Positions 55,498-64,000 of a DNA stretch of 64,000 nt are shown piece after piece; the stretch's first letter is position 1, and each line of letters begins with the position of its first letter. Both the position numbers and the translations under genes were made by a program. Source of the stretch: Cupriavidus sp. (GTDB lineage Bacteria > Pseudomonadota > Gammaproteobacteria > Burkholderiales > Burkholderiaceae); assembly GCA_031181345.1 (NCBI GenBank), contig JAPSLC010000011.1, positions 45,995 through 109,994 on the forward strand. Direction: 5' to 3'. The notes beneath the pieces are model-generated. The model saw nothing but the letters and a program-made list of their open reading frames with translations, was not told the DNA's origin and did not search any database.

Positions 55498-56460
55498 GTG
55501 AATCCACCGCAAGACCCACGCCTCGATGCCGGGGCTGGCGCCAATGGCAGTGCCAACCACGGCGCCAACGGCGGCGCCAACGACGGCGCCCCCGAAGCGC
55601 GACGCTGGTCGCGCCGCAAATCCGCCCGCCCGCAGGAGCTGGTGGCGGCGGCGCTCGAACTGTTCGTCGAGCGCGGCTACGCGGCCACGCGGCTCGAGGA
55701 CGTGGCCGCGGCGGCCGGGGTGTCCAAGGGCACGGTCTATCTGTACTTCGCCAACAAGAAGGAACTGTTCAAGACCGTGGTGCGCGAGAACCTGGTGCCG
55801 GCGCTGGTGCGCGGTACCGACCTGGTCGACAGCTACGAGGGCTCGACGCCGGAGCTGCTGCGCGAGCTGCTGCGGGGGTGGTGGGGGCTGATCGGCGCGA
55901 CGCCGGTGGCGGGCCTGACCAAGCTGATCATGGCCGAATCGGCCAACTTCCCCGATATCGCGCGCTTCTACCATGAGGAAGTGATGGTGCCCGGCGACGA
56001 GCTGTTCGCGCGCGTGCTGGCGCGCGGCGTCGCGCGCGGCGAGTTCCGCTCGCTGCCGGCCAATCCGACTACCACGCTGATCTGCGCCCCGCTGGTATTC
56101 CTGATGCTGTGGCAGCGCGCGTTCCGCATCGGCTCGGACACCGACATCGATCCCGAGGCGTTTCTCGAGAACCTGCTGCAGGTGCTGCTGTTCGGCCTGA
56201 CCGCTGGCGCCGCGCGCGATACGCCGCTGCCGCCGCAGGCCGGGCCTTACGTCTGGGAACAGATCCGCGACGAGATGCACCAGCAAGCCCGTTCGCCAGG
56301 GGGCGACGAGCCGGCCGATCGAACGCCGCGCAACACCGTGCGCACCACCGTACGTGCCAACGTACGCGCAAACGGCCGCTCCACCCCGGCGGCCACTCCC
56401 GAACCGAAACCGAAGCGCCGCCGCACCGGCCGCGCCCCTGACGATGAAGATCTCGCGTAA
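55498..56460 (+). CDS. TetR-family transcriptional regulator of the RND efflux operon
   Basis: GTG 55498 is the only suitable start close to the conserved HTH; the product has 320 residues. Residues ~1-40 are a low-complexity Gly/Asn/Ala repeat (GANGSANHGANGGAN). The TetR HTH follows (RPQELVAAALELFVERGYAATRLEDVAAAAGVSKGTVYLYF in parts), then a C-terminal ligand domain (GLTKLIMAESANFPDIARFYHEEV). The last ~45 residues contain a repeated VRTTVRANVRANGR segment and a basic tail. Its 3' end overlaps the start of the adaptor gene by 17 bp, so the three genes form one operon. Likely local repressor, with AcrR/TtgR-like role. Confidence 0.82.
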   Translation: MNPPQDPRLDAGAGANGSANHGANGGANDGAPEARRWSRRKSARPQELVAAALELFVERGYAATRLEDVAAAAGVSKGTVYLYFANKKELFKTVVRENLVPALVRGTDLVDSYEGSTPELLRELLRGWWGLIGATPVAGLTKLIMAESANFPDIARFYHEEVMVPGDELFARVLARGVARGEFRSLPANPTTTLICAPLVFLMLWQRAFRIGSDTDIDPEAFLENLLQVLLFGLTAGAARDTPLPPQAGPYVWEQIRDEMHQQARSPGGDEPADRTPRNTVRTTVRANVRANGRSTPAATPEPKPKRRRTGRAPDDEDLA

Positions 56461-57568
56461 CAAGCTGCTGCTCGCGGTGTTGGGCCTGGCCGTGCTGGTC
56501 GGCGCCGGCGCGATGGTGCGCAAGGCCAGCGGCAGCAAGCAGCCGCCGGCCGCGGTGGCCGCTGCCCCGGCGGCCAACGTGATCGAGCTGCTGCAGGCCG
56601 ATGTGGTCGCGGCGGGCACCCATGATCTGCGCGTGACGCTGCCGCTGTCGGGCAGCCTGCGCGCGCTGAACCAGGCCGCCGTCAAGGCCAAGGTCTCGGG
56701 CGAGGTGCGCGACGTGCTGGTGCGCGAGGGCGAACCGGTGCGCGCCGGCCAGGTGATCGTGCGCATCGATCCGACCGAATACCAGGCCAAGGTCACGCAG
56801 GCGCGCGGGCAGATGCTGGCCCAGCGCGGCCAGTACGAGAACGCGCGGCAGACCTATGACCGCAATCGCGACCTGGTCGCGCGCGGCTTCATCTCGAAGA
56901 CCGCCTTCGACAAGTTCCAGTCCGAGCTCGACGTGGCCAAGGCCAATCTCGATGCGGCCGAGGGCGGGCTGGCGGTCGCGCAGAAGGCGCTGGCCGATAC
57001 CGTGGTCAAGGCACCGCTGGACGGCATGGTCGCGGTGCGCTCGGTGCAGCCCGGCGAGAAGGTCTCGCCCGACACGGCGCTGCTGGAGGTGGTCGACCTG
57101 CGCATCCTCGAACTGGAGGCGCCGGTGCCGATGGCCGATGTGGGACGCGTGGCGATCGGACAGCCGGTGCAGCTCGACGTCGAGGGCGCGGGCCGCTTCG
57201 AGGGCAAGCTGGTGCGGATCAACCCGGCCGTCACGCAGGGCACGCGCAGCATCATGGTCTATGTCCGCGTCGACAATCCGGAGCACCGGCTGCGCGCCGG
57301 CATGTTCGCGCAAGGCGGACTGGTGCTCGGACAACGCGCCGGCGTGGTGTCGGTGCCGATCACCGCGGTGCGCACCGAGGGCGAACGCGCCTTCGTCTAT
57401 GTGATCGAGAACGGCATGCTGGCCGAGCGGCCGGTGCAGCTGGGCATCCGCGACGACAGCACCGGCCTGGTCGAGATCGCCGGCGGCCTGGCGAGCGGCG
57501 CGCAGGTGGTGCGCAGCAATCTCGGCACCTTGCGGGTCGGCAGTCAGGTTCGCCTGGTCAAGGCCTGA
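56444..57568 (+). CDS. RND efflux periplasmic adaptor (membrane fusion protein)
   Basis: A 374-residue HlyD/AcrA-type adaptor: N-terminal membrane anchor or signal (KLLLAVLGLAVLVGAGAMV), lipoyl/beta-barrel halves (SGSLRALNQAAVKAKVSGEVRDVLVREGEPVRAGQVI in part), a coiled-coil hairpin (about 110-180), and the ITAV/GTLRVGS end. No lipobox Cys, so probably not a lipoprotein. It starts inside tetR and precedes the pump gene by 18 bp. Confidence 0.9.
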   Translation: MKISRNKLLLAVLGLAVLVGAGAMVRKASGSKQPPAAVAAAPAANVIELLQADVVAAGTHDLRVTLPLSGSLRALNQAAVKAKVSGEVRDVLVREGEPVRAGQVIVRIDPTEYQAKVTQARGQMLAQRGQYENARQTYDRNRDLVARGFISKTAFDKFQSELDVAKANLDAAEGGLAVAQKALADTVVKAPLDGMVAVRSVQPGEKVSPDTALLEVVDLRILELEAPVPMADVGRVAIGQPVQLDVEGAGRFEGKLVRINPAVTQGTRSIMVYVRVDNPEHRLRAGMFAQGGLVLGQRAGVVSVPITAVRTEGERAFVYVIENGMLAERPVQLGIRDDSTGLVEIAGGLASGAQVVRSNLGTLRVGSQVRLVKA

Positions 57569-57586
57569 ACGAGCGGAGCGCCCGAT

Positions 57587-60500
57587 ATGTGGTTCACGCG
57601 TCTGTCGATCCGCAACCCGGTGATGGCCACCATGATGATGATGGCCTTCATCGTGATCGGGCTGTTCTCGTACCAGCGGCTGCCGGTCGACCAGTTTCCC
57701 GACATCACCTTCCCGATCGTCGTGGTGCAGACCGAGTACCCGGGCGCGCCGCCCGAGTCGGTCGAGTCCGATGTCACGCGCAAGGTCGAGGAGATCGTCA
57801 ATACGATCTCGGGCATCGACGAGATCTTCTCGCACTCGTACCAGGGCACCTCGGTGGTCGTGATCAAGTTCGACCTGACCGTCGACGTGGCCCAGGCCGC
57901 GCAGGACGTGCGCGACAAGATCGCGCTGATCCGGCCGCAATTCCGCGACGAGGTCGAGGAACCGCGCGTGCTGCGCTACGACCCGTCCGACGCGCCGATC
58001 TTCCATCTGTCGGTATCGAACGCCCCCGGCTCCGCGCGCAGCCAGCGCGAGCTGACCACCATCGCCGACCAGATCGTGCGCAAGCGGCTGGAGACGGTGC
58101 GCGGCGTCGGCGCGATCAGCATCGTCGGCGGCACCAAGCGCGAGATCGAGATCCGCATCCGGCCGGCCCAGCTGGAGGCGCTGGGCATCGGCGTCGATCA
58201 GGTGATGACCGCGATCCGCAACGAGAACCAGGAGCTGCCCGCGGGCGAGCTGCGTTCCTCGGCGACCGAGACCGTGGTGCAGATCAAGGGCCGCGTGGTC
58301 GATCCGGCCGCGTTCCGGCAGATCATCGTCGCGCGCCGCGGCAATCAGCCGGTCACGCTCGAGCAGGTGGCCGAAGTGCGCGACGGCGAGCAGGAGCAGG
58401 AGAGCCTGGCCCTGCTCGGCGGCAAGCGCGCGCTGTTCCTGTCGATCGTCAAGGCGCAGGGGCAGAACACTGTCGATACGGTCGACGGCCTGGTGCGGAT
58501 GACAGATGAGGTGCGCAAGCTGGTACCGGCCGGCGTGCAGCTGACCGTGATCAACGACAGCGCGCGGGGCATCCGGCGCAGCGTCGACGAGGTCCGCTCG
58601 ACGCTGCTCGAAGGCGCCTTCCTGACGGTGGCGATCGTCTTCCTGTTCCTCGGCTCGTGGCGCAGCACGGTGATCACCGGCCTGACGCTGCCGATCGCCC
58701 TGATCGGCACCTTCGGCGTGATGTACGTCTTCGGCTTCACGCTGAACGTGATCACGCTGATGGCGCTGTCGCTGTGCGTGGGCCTGCTGATCGATGATGC
58801 GATCGTGGTGCGCGAGAACATCGTGCGGCACAACCTGATGGGCAAGGACCACCGCGCCGCGGCGCTGGACGGCACCGAGGAAATCGGCCTGGCGGTGCTG
58901 GCGACCACCTTTTCGATCGTCGCGGTGTTCCTGCCGGTCGGCTTCATGGGCGGCATCATCGGCCGCTTCTTCCATCAGTTCGGCATCACCGTGGTGGCCG
59001 CGGTGATGATCTCGATGTTCGTGTCGTTCACGCTGGACCCGATGCTGTCGTCGGTCTGGCACGATCCGGACCTGCACGGCACCGGCAACAAGCGCAGCTG
59101 GTACGGCCGCAGCATCGGCCGGCTGCTGGACTGGTTCTCCGCGCGGATGGACGCGCTCGGTCACGGCTATGGCGCGATGCTGGGCTGGGCGCTCAAGCAC
59201 CGGCTGGCGACCGCGCTGATCGCCGTGGCGACCTTCTTCGGCAGCTTCGCGCTGGTGCCGCTGATCGGCACCGAGTTCGTGCCGAACGCCGACCTCGGCG
59301 AGACGCAGATCGGCTTCACCACGCCGGTGGGCACCGCGCTGGAGGTCACCGAGGCCAAGGTGCGGCAGGTCGAGGCCGCGCTGCGCGAATTCCCCGAGGT
59401 CGCCTACAGCTACGCCACCATCAATGCCGGCAACACCTCCGGCCGCAACAACGCGCTGGTGTCGGTCCGGCTGGTCGATCGCAAGCAGCGCGAGCGGACC
59501 ACCGCGCAGCTCAATCCGCTGATCCGCGAGCGGATGAACCGCATCGCCGGCATCACGCTGACGATGGTCGGCATGCCCGATGGCGCCGGCGGGCAAAAGG
59601 CAATCCAGGTTTCGCTGCAGGGCGACGACCTCGGAGAACTGAAGCGGCTGTCGGAGGAGGCGTCGCGCCGGATGCGGGCGATTCCCGGCCTGGTCGATCT
59701 CGATTCGAGCATGAAGGACGATCGCCCGACCGTGGAGGTGCGCATTCGCCGCGAGCTCGCCTCGGACCTGGGCATCGGCATCACGCAGATCGGCAATGCG
59801 CTGCGGCCGCTGCTGGCGGGCGATGCGATCAGCAGCTGGCGCGCGCCGGACGACGAGAACTACGACGTGCGCGTACGGCTGCCGAAGGACGCGCGCACCG
59901 GCATGGCGGACCTGTCCGCGCTGATGATCGCCAGCACGCAGACCAACCCGGACGGATCGCCGAGGATGGTGCCGCTGCGCCAGATCGCCGAGCTGGTGCC
60001 CACCACCGGCGCCAACCAGATCAGCCGCCGCGACCTGAATCGCGAGGTCGAGCTGACGGCCAATACGGCGGGCCGGTCGCAGGGCGAGGTCGCGCGCGAC
60101 ATCCAGCATGCGCTCGACGGCATGACGTGGCCGGTCGGCTACAAGTACCGCTTCGGCGGCTCGACCAAGTCGATGAACGAATCGTTCGGCTATGCGGTGT
60201 CGGCGCTCGCGCTGGCGGTGATCTTCATCTACATGATCCTGGCCTCGCAGTTCGCCAGCTTCTTCCAGCCGATCGCCATCATGACGTCGCTGCCGCTGAC
60301 GCTGATCGGCGTGTTCGCGGCGCTGCTGCTGTTCGGCTCGACGCTGAACATGTTCTCGATCATCGGCTTCATCATGCTGATGGGCCTGGTCACCAAGAAC
60401 GCGATCCTGCTGGTGGACTTCGCCAACCAGGCCAGGCGCGGCGAGCATGGCAAGGCGCCGCTGTCGCGCGAGGCCGCGCTGGTCGAGGCCGCCCGCGTCC

Positions 60501-60829
60501 GGCTGCGCCCGATCCTGATGACCACGCTGGCGATGATCTTCGGCATGGTGCCGCTGGCCTTCAGCCTCGGCGAAGGCGCCGAGCAACGCGCGCCGATGGG
60601 GCAGACCGTGATCGGCGGCATCATCACCTCGTCGATCCTGACGCTGGTGGTGGTGCCGGTGATCTACACCTACCTGGACGATTTCGGGGCCTGGCTGGCG
60701 CGGCGCTGGCGTGGCAAGCCGGCAACGCCGACATCGCAGGGCGGAGCAGAAGCGGCCGCGGAATCAGACCCGATCCCCGCCACCGACTCCGCCTTGCCGG
60801 CCCCCGGGCGGCCTGCGAGCGCGGAATGA
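57587..60829 (+). CDS. RND-family efflux pump permease
   Basis: A 1080-residue inner-membrane pump of the AcrB/MdtBC-like HAE1 type: first helix MATMMMMAFIVIGLFSY, periplasmic porter domain (DQFPDITFPIVVVQTEYPGA), TM4 proton relay ALSLCVGLLIDDAIVVREN (Asp pair), second repeat from ~520 (LALIAVATFFGSFALVP type), and TM10 GLVTKNAILLVDFANQAR. C-terminal tail is Ala/Ser/Pro-rich. Forms an efflux complex with the adaptor at 56444. No outer-membrane channel gene follows directly; the TolC-like gene at 62035 could serve. Substrate unknown. Confidence 0.92.
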   Translation: MWFTRLSIRNPVMATMMMMAFIVIGLFSYQRLPVDQFPDITFPIVVVQTEYPGAPPESVESDVTRKVEEIVNTISGIDEIFSHSYQGTSVVVIKFDLTVDVAQAAQDVRDKIALIRPQFRDEVEEPRVLRYDPSDAPIFHLSVSNAPGSARSQRELTTIADQIVRKRLETVRGVGAISIVGGTKREIEIRIRPAQLEALGIGVDQVMTAIRNENQELPAGELRSSATETVVQIKGRVVDPAAFRQIIVARRGNQPVTLEQVAEVRDGEQEQESLALLGGKRALFLSIVKAQGQNTVDTVDGLVRMTDEVRKLVPAGVQLTVINDSARGIRRSVDEVRSTLLEGAFLTVAIVFLFLGSWRSTVITGLTLPIALIGTFGVMYVFGFTLNVITLMALSLCVGLLIDDAIVVRENIVRHNLMGKDHRAAALDGTEEIGLAVLATTFSIVAVFLPVGFMGGIIGRFFHQFGITVVAAVMISMFVSFTLDPMLSSVWHDPDLHGTGNKRSWYGRSIGRLLDWFSARMDALGHGYGAMLGWALKHRLATALIAVATFFGSFALVPLIGTEFVPNADLGETQIGFTTPVGTALEVTEAKVRQVEAALREFPEVAYSYATINAGNTSGRNNALVSVRLVDRKQRERTTAQLNPLIRERMNRIAGITLTMVGMPDGAGGQKAIQVSLQGDDLGELKRLSEEASRRMRAIPGLVDLDSSMKDDRPTVEVRIRRELASDLGIGITQIGNALRPLLAGDAISSWRAPDDENYDVRVRLPKDARTGMADLSALMIASTQTNPDGSPRMVPLRQIAELVPTTGANQISRRDLNREVELTANTAGRSQGEVARDIQHALDGMTWPVGYKYRFGGSTKSMNESFGYAVSALALAVIFIYMILASQFASFFQPIAIMTSLPLTLIGVFAALLLFGSTLNMFSIIGFIMLMGLVTKNAILLVDFANQARRGEHGKAPLSREAALVEAARVRLRPILMTTLAMIFGMVPLAFSLGEGAEQRAPMGQTVIGGIITSSILTLVVVPVIYTYLDDFGAWLARRWRGKPATPTSQGGAEAAAESDPIPATDSALPAPGRPASAE

Positions 60830-60879
60830 CGGCCCGATGCACCCGCGCCGTGCGCCCCGCCCCCCGCGCCGGTCGGATG

Positions 60880-60898
60880 CCCCGGCGTCACGCCGGGG
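60880..60898 (+). other. Strong hairpin after the RND operon
   Basis: Perfect 8-bp stem CCCCGGCG/CGCCGGGG (60880-60887 and 60891-60898) with a TCA loop. No T-run, so either a weak (Rho-assisted) end for the efflux operon or part of the pcm leader. The rest of 60830-60993 holds no gene. Confidence 0.45.
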
Positions 60899-60993
60899 AG
60901 TTAAAATGTCGGGTTTGACGGAATTCCCCGGCCCCAGGCACCGCGCGGCCGGAACACGAAACAGATAGCGGTTGGCATAGCAAGGAAGGCAAG

Positions 60994-61647
60994 ATGGACC
61001 TCGAAAAAGCCCGATTCAACATGATCGAACAGCAGATCCGGCCCTGGGACGTGCTGGATCAGGAAATCCTCGACCTGCTGGCCGTGGTCAAGCGCGAGCA
61101 GTTCGTGCCCACGGCCTACCAGGCCCTGGCCTTCGTCGATACGGAGATTCCGCTGCCGGGCGGCCAGAACATGCTGGCCCCGCGCGTCGAAGCACGCGTG
61201 CTGCAGGAGCTGGGCGTGCGCAAGCACGAGAACGTGCTGGAGATCGGCGCCGGTTCCGGCTACATGGCCGCGCTGCTGGCCCATCGCGCCCGCCACGTGC
61301 TGACCGTCGACATCCGCCCCGAGCTGGCCGCGCTGGCCCGCGACAACCTGGCCAAGGCCGGCATCGTCAATGTCGAGGTGGCCGAGGGCAACGCTGCCGA
61401 AGGCTGGCCCGCCGGCGCCCCCTACGACGTGATCTGCATCTCCGGCTCGCTGCCGGTGGTGCCCGAAGCGATCCTGTCGCAGATCAAGGTCGGCGGCCGC
61501 ATCGCCGCCTTCGTCGGCACGCTGCCGGTGATGGAAGCACAGCTGATCACGCGCGTGTCGGACACCGAATACCAGACCGTCAATCTGTTCGAGACCGCGG
61601 TCGCCCCGCTGACCGGCATCAAGCCGCCGTCGCGCTTCCAGTTCTAA
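60994..61647 (+). CDS. pcm: Protein-L-isoaspartate O-methyltransferase
   Basis: Repairs isoaspartyl residues in damaged proteins with SAM. The 217 residues include EQQIRPWDVLDQEILDLL, PGGQNMLAPRVEARVLQEL, and the SAM site VLEIGAGSGYMAALLAHRA near 81 (with GxGxG type motif). The product is slightly shorter than E. coli Pcm. Followed by a rhodanese gene (14 bp) and tolC in one operon, the usual pcm-rhodanese-tolC order in this family. Confidence 0.94.
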   Translation: MDLEKARFNMIEQQIRPWDVLDQEILDLLAVVKREQFVPTAYQALAFVDTEIPLPGGQNMLAPRVEARVLQELGVRKHENVLEIGAGSGYMAALLAHRARHVLTVDIRPELAALARDNLAKAGIVNVEVAEGNAAEGWPAGAPYDVICISGSLPVVPEAILSQIKVGGRIAAFVGTLPVMEAQLITRVSDTEYQTVNLFETAVAPLTGIKPPSRFQF

Positions 61648-61660
61648 GCCGGAAACCATC

Positions 61661-61987
61661 ATGCAGCAAATTACCGCCACCGAGTTGTCCCAATGGCTGG
61701 GCGACGCCAACCGCGCCAAGCCGGTGCTGCTGGACGTGCGCGAGGACTGGGAAGTCCAGACCTGCGCGCTGCCCGGCATCACGCATATCCCGATGGGCCA
61801 GATCGTCGCGCGCGCGGCCGAGCTGGACCCGGACGCCGAAGTCGTCTGCGTCTGCCATCACGGCGGCCGCAGCATGCAGGTGGCCAACTTCCTGGAGCGG
61901 CAGCACGGCTTCGGCAAGGTCTACAACCTGAGCGGCGGCGTGCATGCGTGGGCCGAGCAGGTCGATCCCGCGATGCCGAAGTATTGA
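61661..61987 (+). CDS. Rhodanese-like domain protein
   Basis: A 108-residue single-domain rhodanese: VLLDVREDWEVQTCALPGITHIPMG and the active-site loop VCVCHHGGRSMQVANFLE with catalytic Cys in CHHGGRS, ending SGGVHAWAEQVDPAMPKY. Probably transfers sulfane sulfur or binds it, in the cytoplasm. Lies between pcm and the tolC-like gene. Confidence 0.92.
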   Translation: MQQITATELSQWLGDANRAKPVLLDVREDWEVQTCALPGITHIPMGQIVARAAELDPDAEVVCVCHHGGRSMQVANFLERQHGFGKVYNLSGGVHAWAEQVDPAMPKY

Positions 61988-62034
61988 GCGGACGCTAACC
62001 GTCGGCGCGCCGCGTCCGACAAGCTGGAGACGTC

Positions 62035-63555
62035 ATGAGGGTTGCGCTGTGTCCCGCGCGGAGTGCCGCGCATGCTGTTGCGTCGAATGGTGTGTCGAAG
62101 GGTCTGTCGGACGGTCGGCTCGATCGCCTGCCGCACGGTCCATCGCGCGCCGTCTCCGGCGTGGCGCTGGCGCTGTGCCTGGCCGCCCTGCTGCCCCTGC
62201 CGGCCAGCGCGGCCGACCTGCTGCAGGTCTATCGCGAAGCGCAGTCCAACGACGCGCAGTTCGCCAGCGCGCGCGCCCAGCTTGCCGCCTCGCAGGAACG
62301 GCTGCCGCAGGGCCGGGCTGGCCTGCTGCCGCAGATCAACGGCGTGGCCGGTGTCACCCGCACCAAGATCGACCAGAGCGCGCCGATCGACGCCAACCGC
62401 TTCCTGAACAACAAGAACTGGGCGCTGCAGCTGACCCAGCCGCTGTTCCGCTGGGACCGCTGGGAAACCTACAAGCAGGGCGAACTGGCCGCGCTGGCCG
62501 GGGAAGTCACCTTCAGCCAGGCGCAGCTGGACCTGATCACGCGCACGTCCCAGGCGTATTTCGACGTGCTGGCCGCGCAGGACAACCTGTATCTGGCTGG
62601 CGCGCAAAAGCGCGCGATCGCCGAGCAGCTCGAGCAGGCCAAGCGCAATTTCGAGGTCGGCACCGCGACGATCACCGATACCAACGACGCGCAGGCCCGC
62701 TACGATCTCGCCGTCTCCACCGAGATCGCCGCGCAGAACGAGCTCGAAGTCCGGCGCGCGACGCTGCAGCAGATCACCGGCAGGCCGATCGACGAACTGA
62801 TGGGCCTGCGCCCCGCCGCCGATATCCCCGGTCCGCAGCCCGCCGACGTCAATCTCTGGGCGCAGCAGGCCGAACAGACCAACCCGCAGGTCAGCCTGGC
62901 CCGCTACAACCTCGAGACGGCGCAGCGCGAATACAACAAGGCGCGCGCCGGCCACCTGCCCTCGGTCGACCTGGTGGCCTCCTACGGCTATCAGGATTCG
63001 TCGGGCCTGATACAGCAGCAGATCAACGTCGCCAGCCGCTACAACAGCGCGCAGATCGGCGTGCAGCTGACGATTCCGCTCTACGCCGGCGGCCAGATCC
63101 AGTCCCGGGCGCGCGAAACGCTGGCGCTGGCCGACCGCGCCGCCAGCGACCTCGAATTCGCTCGCCGCACCGCGGCGCAGAACGCGCGGCAGACCTTCTC
63201 CGGCGTGTCCAACGGACTGGCTCAGGTCCGCGCGCTGGAGGCCGCCGAACGCTCCGCGCAGACCGCGGTCGAATCGAACCGGCTCGGCTACGAGGTCGGC
63301 GTGCGCATCAACATCGACGTGCTGAACGCCGAGGCGCAGCTGTTCTCGACCCGCCGCGACCTCGCCCGCGCCCGCTACGACACCATCATGAACGGCCTGC
63401 GCCTGAAGGCCGCCACCGGCTCGCTCAGCGAAGACGATCTCGTGCAGATCAACACGCTGCTGACCCTGCCGCCGGGCTCGATGTACAAGCTGCCCGAGCC
63501 GCCGAAGGCCGCGGCGCCGGGGGCGAAGCCGGCGCGGACGGCAAAGCGCGGTTAG
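62035..63555 (+). CDS. tolC: TolC-family outer-membrane channel protein
   Basis: A 506-residue outer-membrane efflux protein. A long basic leader (~45 residues; MRVALCPARSAAHAV onward) precedes a signal helix ALALCLAALLPLPASAA cleaved before DLLQVYREAQSND. TolC features follow: long helical segments (AQSNDAQFASARAQLAASQERLPQ in part), PLFRWDRWETYKQG, and the internal duplication with GYQDSSGLIQQQINV and the beta strand IGVQLTIPLYAGGQI. C-terminal KAATGSLSEDDL is typical. It can serve type I secretion and RND pumps, including the one just upstream. Confidence 0.93.
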   Translation: MRVALCPARSAAHAVASNGVSKGLSDGRLDRLPHGPSRAVSGVALALCLAALLPLPASAADLLQVYREAQSNDAQFASARAQLAASQERLPQGRAGLLPQINGVAGVTRTKIDQSAPIDANRFLNNKNWALQLTQPLFRWDRWETYKQGELAALAGEVTFSQAQLDLITRTSQAYFDVLAAQDNLYLAGAQKRAIAEQLEQAKRNFEVGTATITDTNDAQARYDLAVSTEIAAQNELEVRRATLQQITGRPIDELMGLRPAADIPGPQPADVNLWAQQAEQTNPQVSLARYNLETAQREYNKARAGHLPSVDLVASYGYQDSSGLIQQQINVASRYNSAQIGVQLTIPLYAGGQIQSRARETLALADRAASDLEFARRTAAQNARQTFSGVSNGLAQVRALEAAERSAQTAVESNRLGYEVGVRINIDVLNAEAQLFSTRRDLARARYDTIMNGLRLKAATGSLSEDDLVQINTLLTLPPGSMYKLPEPPKAAAPGAKPARTAKRG

Positions 63556-63634
63556 GCTTCTCCTTGCAGGCCTGTATCCACGCCTATGCCAATGGCGGAC
63601 TGGCCGGGAAATTCCTTTGGATGAGGAAGGCAAC

Positions 63635-63814
63635 ATGCAAGAGAACGAGCGCAGTGGCGAACAGCCTTGGTTTGACCCTGACGACGCGCCTGTACTGGAT
63701 GCCGACTTCTTCCGCAACGCCGGCCTCTACAAGGGAAATCGGCTGCTGCGCGGTGCCATGAATCAGCCATTGTCACCCGCCGAAGATCCGGCCCCAAGCA
63801 GAACCGGCAGTTGA
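63635..63814 (+). CDS. Short BrnA-like protein (possible truncated antitoxin)
   Basis: A 59-residue protein from ATG 63635 with AGGAAGG upstream. The stretch WFDPDDAPVLDADFFRNAGLYKGNRLLRG resembles (given in part: WFDPDDAPVLDADFF, LYKGNRLLRG) the middle of BrnA antitoxins, but the usual C-terminal DNA-binding ribbon-helix-helix is missing and the protein ends in a Pro/Ser tail. No BrnT toxin gene is upstream. Either an orphan remnant or an unrelated small protein; the similarity is judged by eye. Confidence 0.5.
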   Translation: MQENERSGEQPWFDPDDAPVLDADFFRNAGLYKGNRLLRGAMNQPLSPAEDPAPSRTGS

Positions 63815-63830
63815 GCCGCCTCCCGATCGC

Positions 63831-64000
63831 ATGATCACCACCCTCGCCATCTCGAACTATCGCTCCATCCGCCAGCTGGTGATGCCGCTGGGGCCGCTCA
63901 ATGTGGTCAGCGGGCAGAACGGCACGGGCAAGTCCAATCTGTATCGCGCGCTGCGGCTGCTGGCGGCGACCGCGCAAGGCGGGGTGGTGGCGGCGCTGGC
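63831..64000 (+). CDS. AAA-family ATPase, N-terminal part (gene continues beyond the window)
   Basis: The frame from ATG 63831 is open to the window end. It reads LAISNYRSIRQLVMPLGPLNVVSGQNGTGKSNLYRALRLL in part, with Walker A GQNGTGKSN near residue 31, typical of RecF/SMC-like AAA ATPases (OLD or DUF2813-type) that start with a -NYRS(I/L)- strand. Only ~56 residues are visible, so the family within AAA cannot be set. It follows the short BrnA-like gene by 16 bp. Confidence 0.8.
   Translation, partial: MITTLAISNYRSIRQLVMPLGPLNVVSGQNGTGKSNLYRALRLLAATAQGGVVAAL

Noticed and set aside
56069..60586. A 1505-codon open frame on the minus strand
   Set aside because: It lies antisense to the well-supported tetR, adaptor and RND pump genes. 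The product is His/Arg/Asp-rich without any domain, as expected for the reverse frame of GC-rich coding DNA.
63556..63634. BrnT toxin gene before the BrnA-like protein
   Set aside because: The gap after tolC is only 79 bp, and no frame resembles BrnT.

Overview
The window is GC-rich DNA from a betaproteobacterium of the Burkholderiaceae, most likely Cupriavidus/Ralstonia-like. This rests on protein content: kynBUA with a divergent Lrp-type kynR, a tol-pal operon followed by queC, glyA-nrdR-minor pilins-rib genes-nusB in series, and gcdH with a divergent IclR regulator. It is mostly chromosomal housekeeping sequence, with a few accessory patches.

Layout. 1-4.6 kb: end of an MFS transporter, pdxH, cfa, a DUF72 gene whose start is overrun by a dispersed palindromic repeat, and msrA. 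4.6-10.8 kb: a compact, apparently uncharacterised catabolic cluster. On the minus strand it reads NicX-like ring-cleavage dioxygenase, alpha/beta hydrolase, acyl-CoA-dehydrogenase-fold flavoprotein lacking the usual catalytic Glu, and CoA ligase; divergent from it are a flavin reductase and a MarR regulator. 10.8-14.4 kb: kynR and kynBUA (tryptophan to anthranilate). 14.5-16.8 kb: an IclR regulator and gcdH with a clear promoter/operator. 17-21 kb: 1-Cys peroxiredoxin, an yqjD/yqjE-type operon behind a sigma-32-like promoter, an AI-2E family permease and tRNA-Lys. 21-28.7 kb: YeeE transporter, queC and ybgC-tolQRAB-pal-cpoB, all on the minus strand. 28.9-38.7 kb: a ZTP (pfl) riboswitch ahead of glyA, then nrdR, five overlapping minor pilin genes without pilY1, ribD-ribE-ribBX-ribH and nusB. 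38.9-48.4 kb: aminotransferase, membrane-anchored lytic transglycosylase, a probable 6S RNA, ubiD, gabD, acetoacetyl-CoA synthetase and an aldose-epimerase-like gene. 48.6-50.6 kb: two small unknown genes, a transglutaminase-like gene and tRNA-Gly. 50.7-52.2 kb: a winged-helix/Fic protein with a degenerate Fic motif, behind a striking helically phased repeat array. 52.3-64 kb: trmB, uppP, a DUF1439 lipoprotein, a cysteine-cluster protein, a TetR-regulated RND efflux pair, pcm-rhodanese-tolC, a short BrnA-like protein and the start of an AAA ATPase.

Regulation visible in the DNA includes the ZTP riboswitch, candidate operators for KynR, the IclR protein, the MarR protein and the TetR protein, a heat-shock-type promoter, several intrinsic terminators, and three copies of one inverted-repeat family. 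The parts most worth following up are the NicX-like cluster with its atypical ACAD-fold protein and the phased repeat array in front of the Fic gene.
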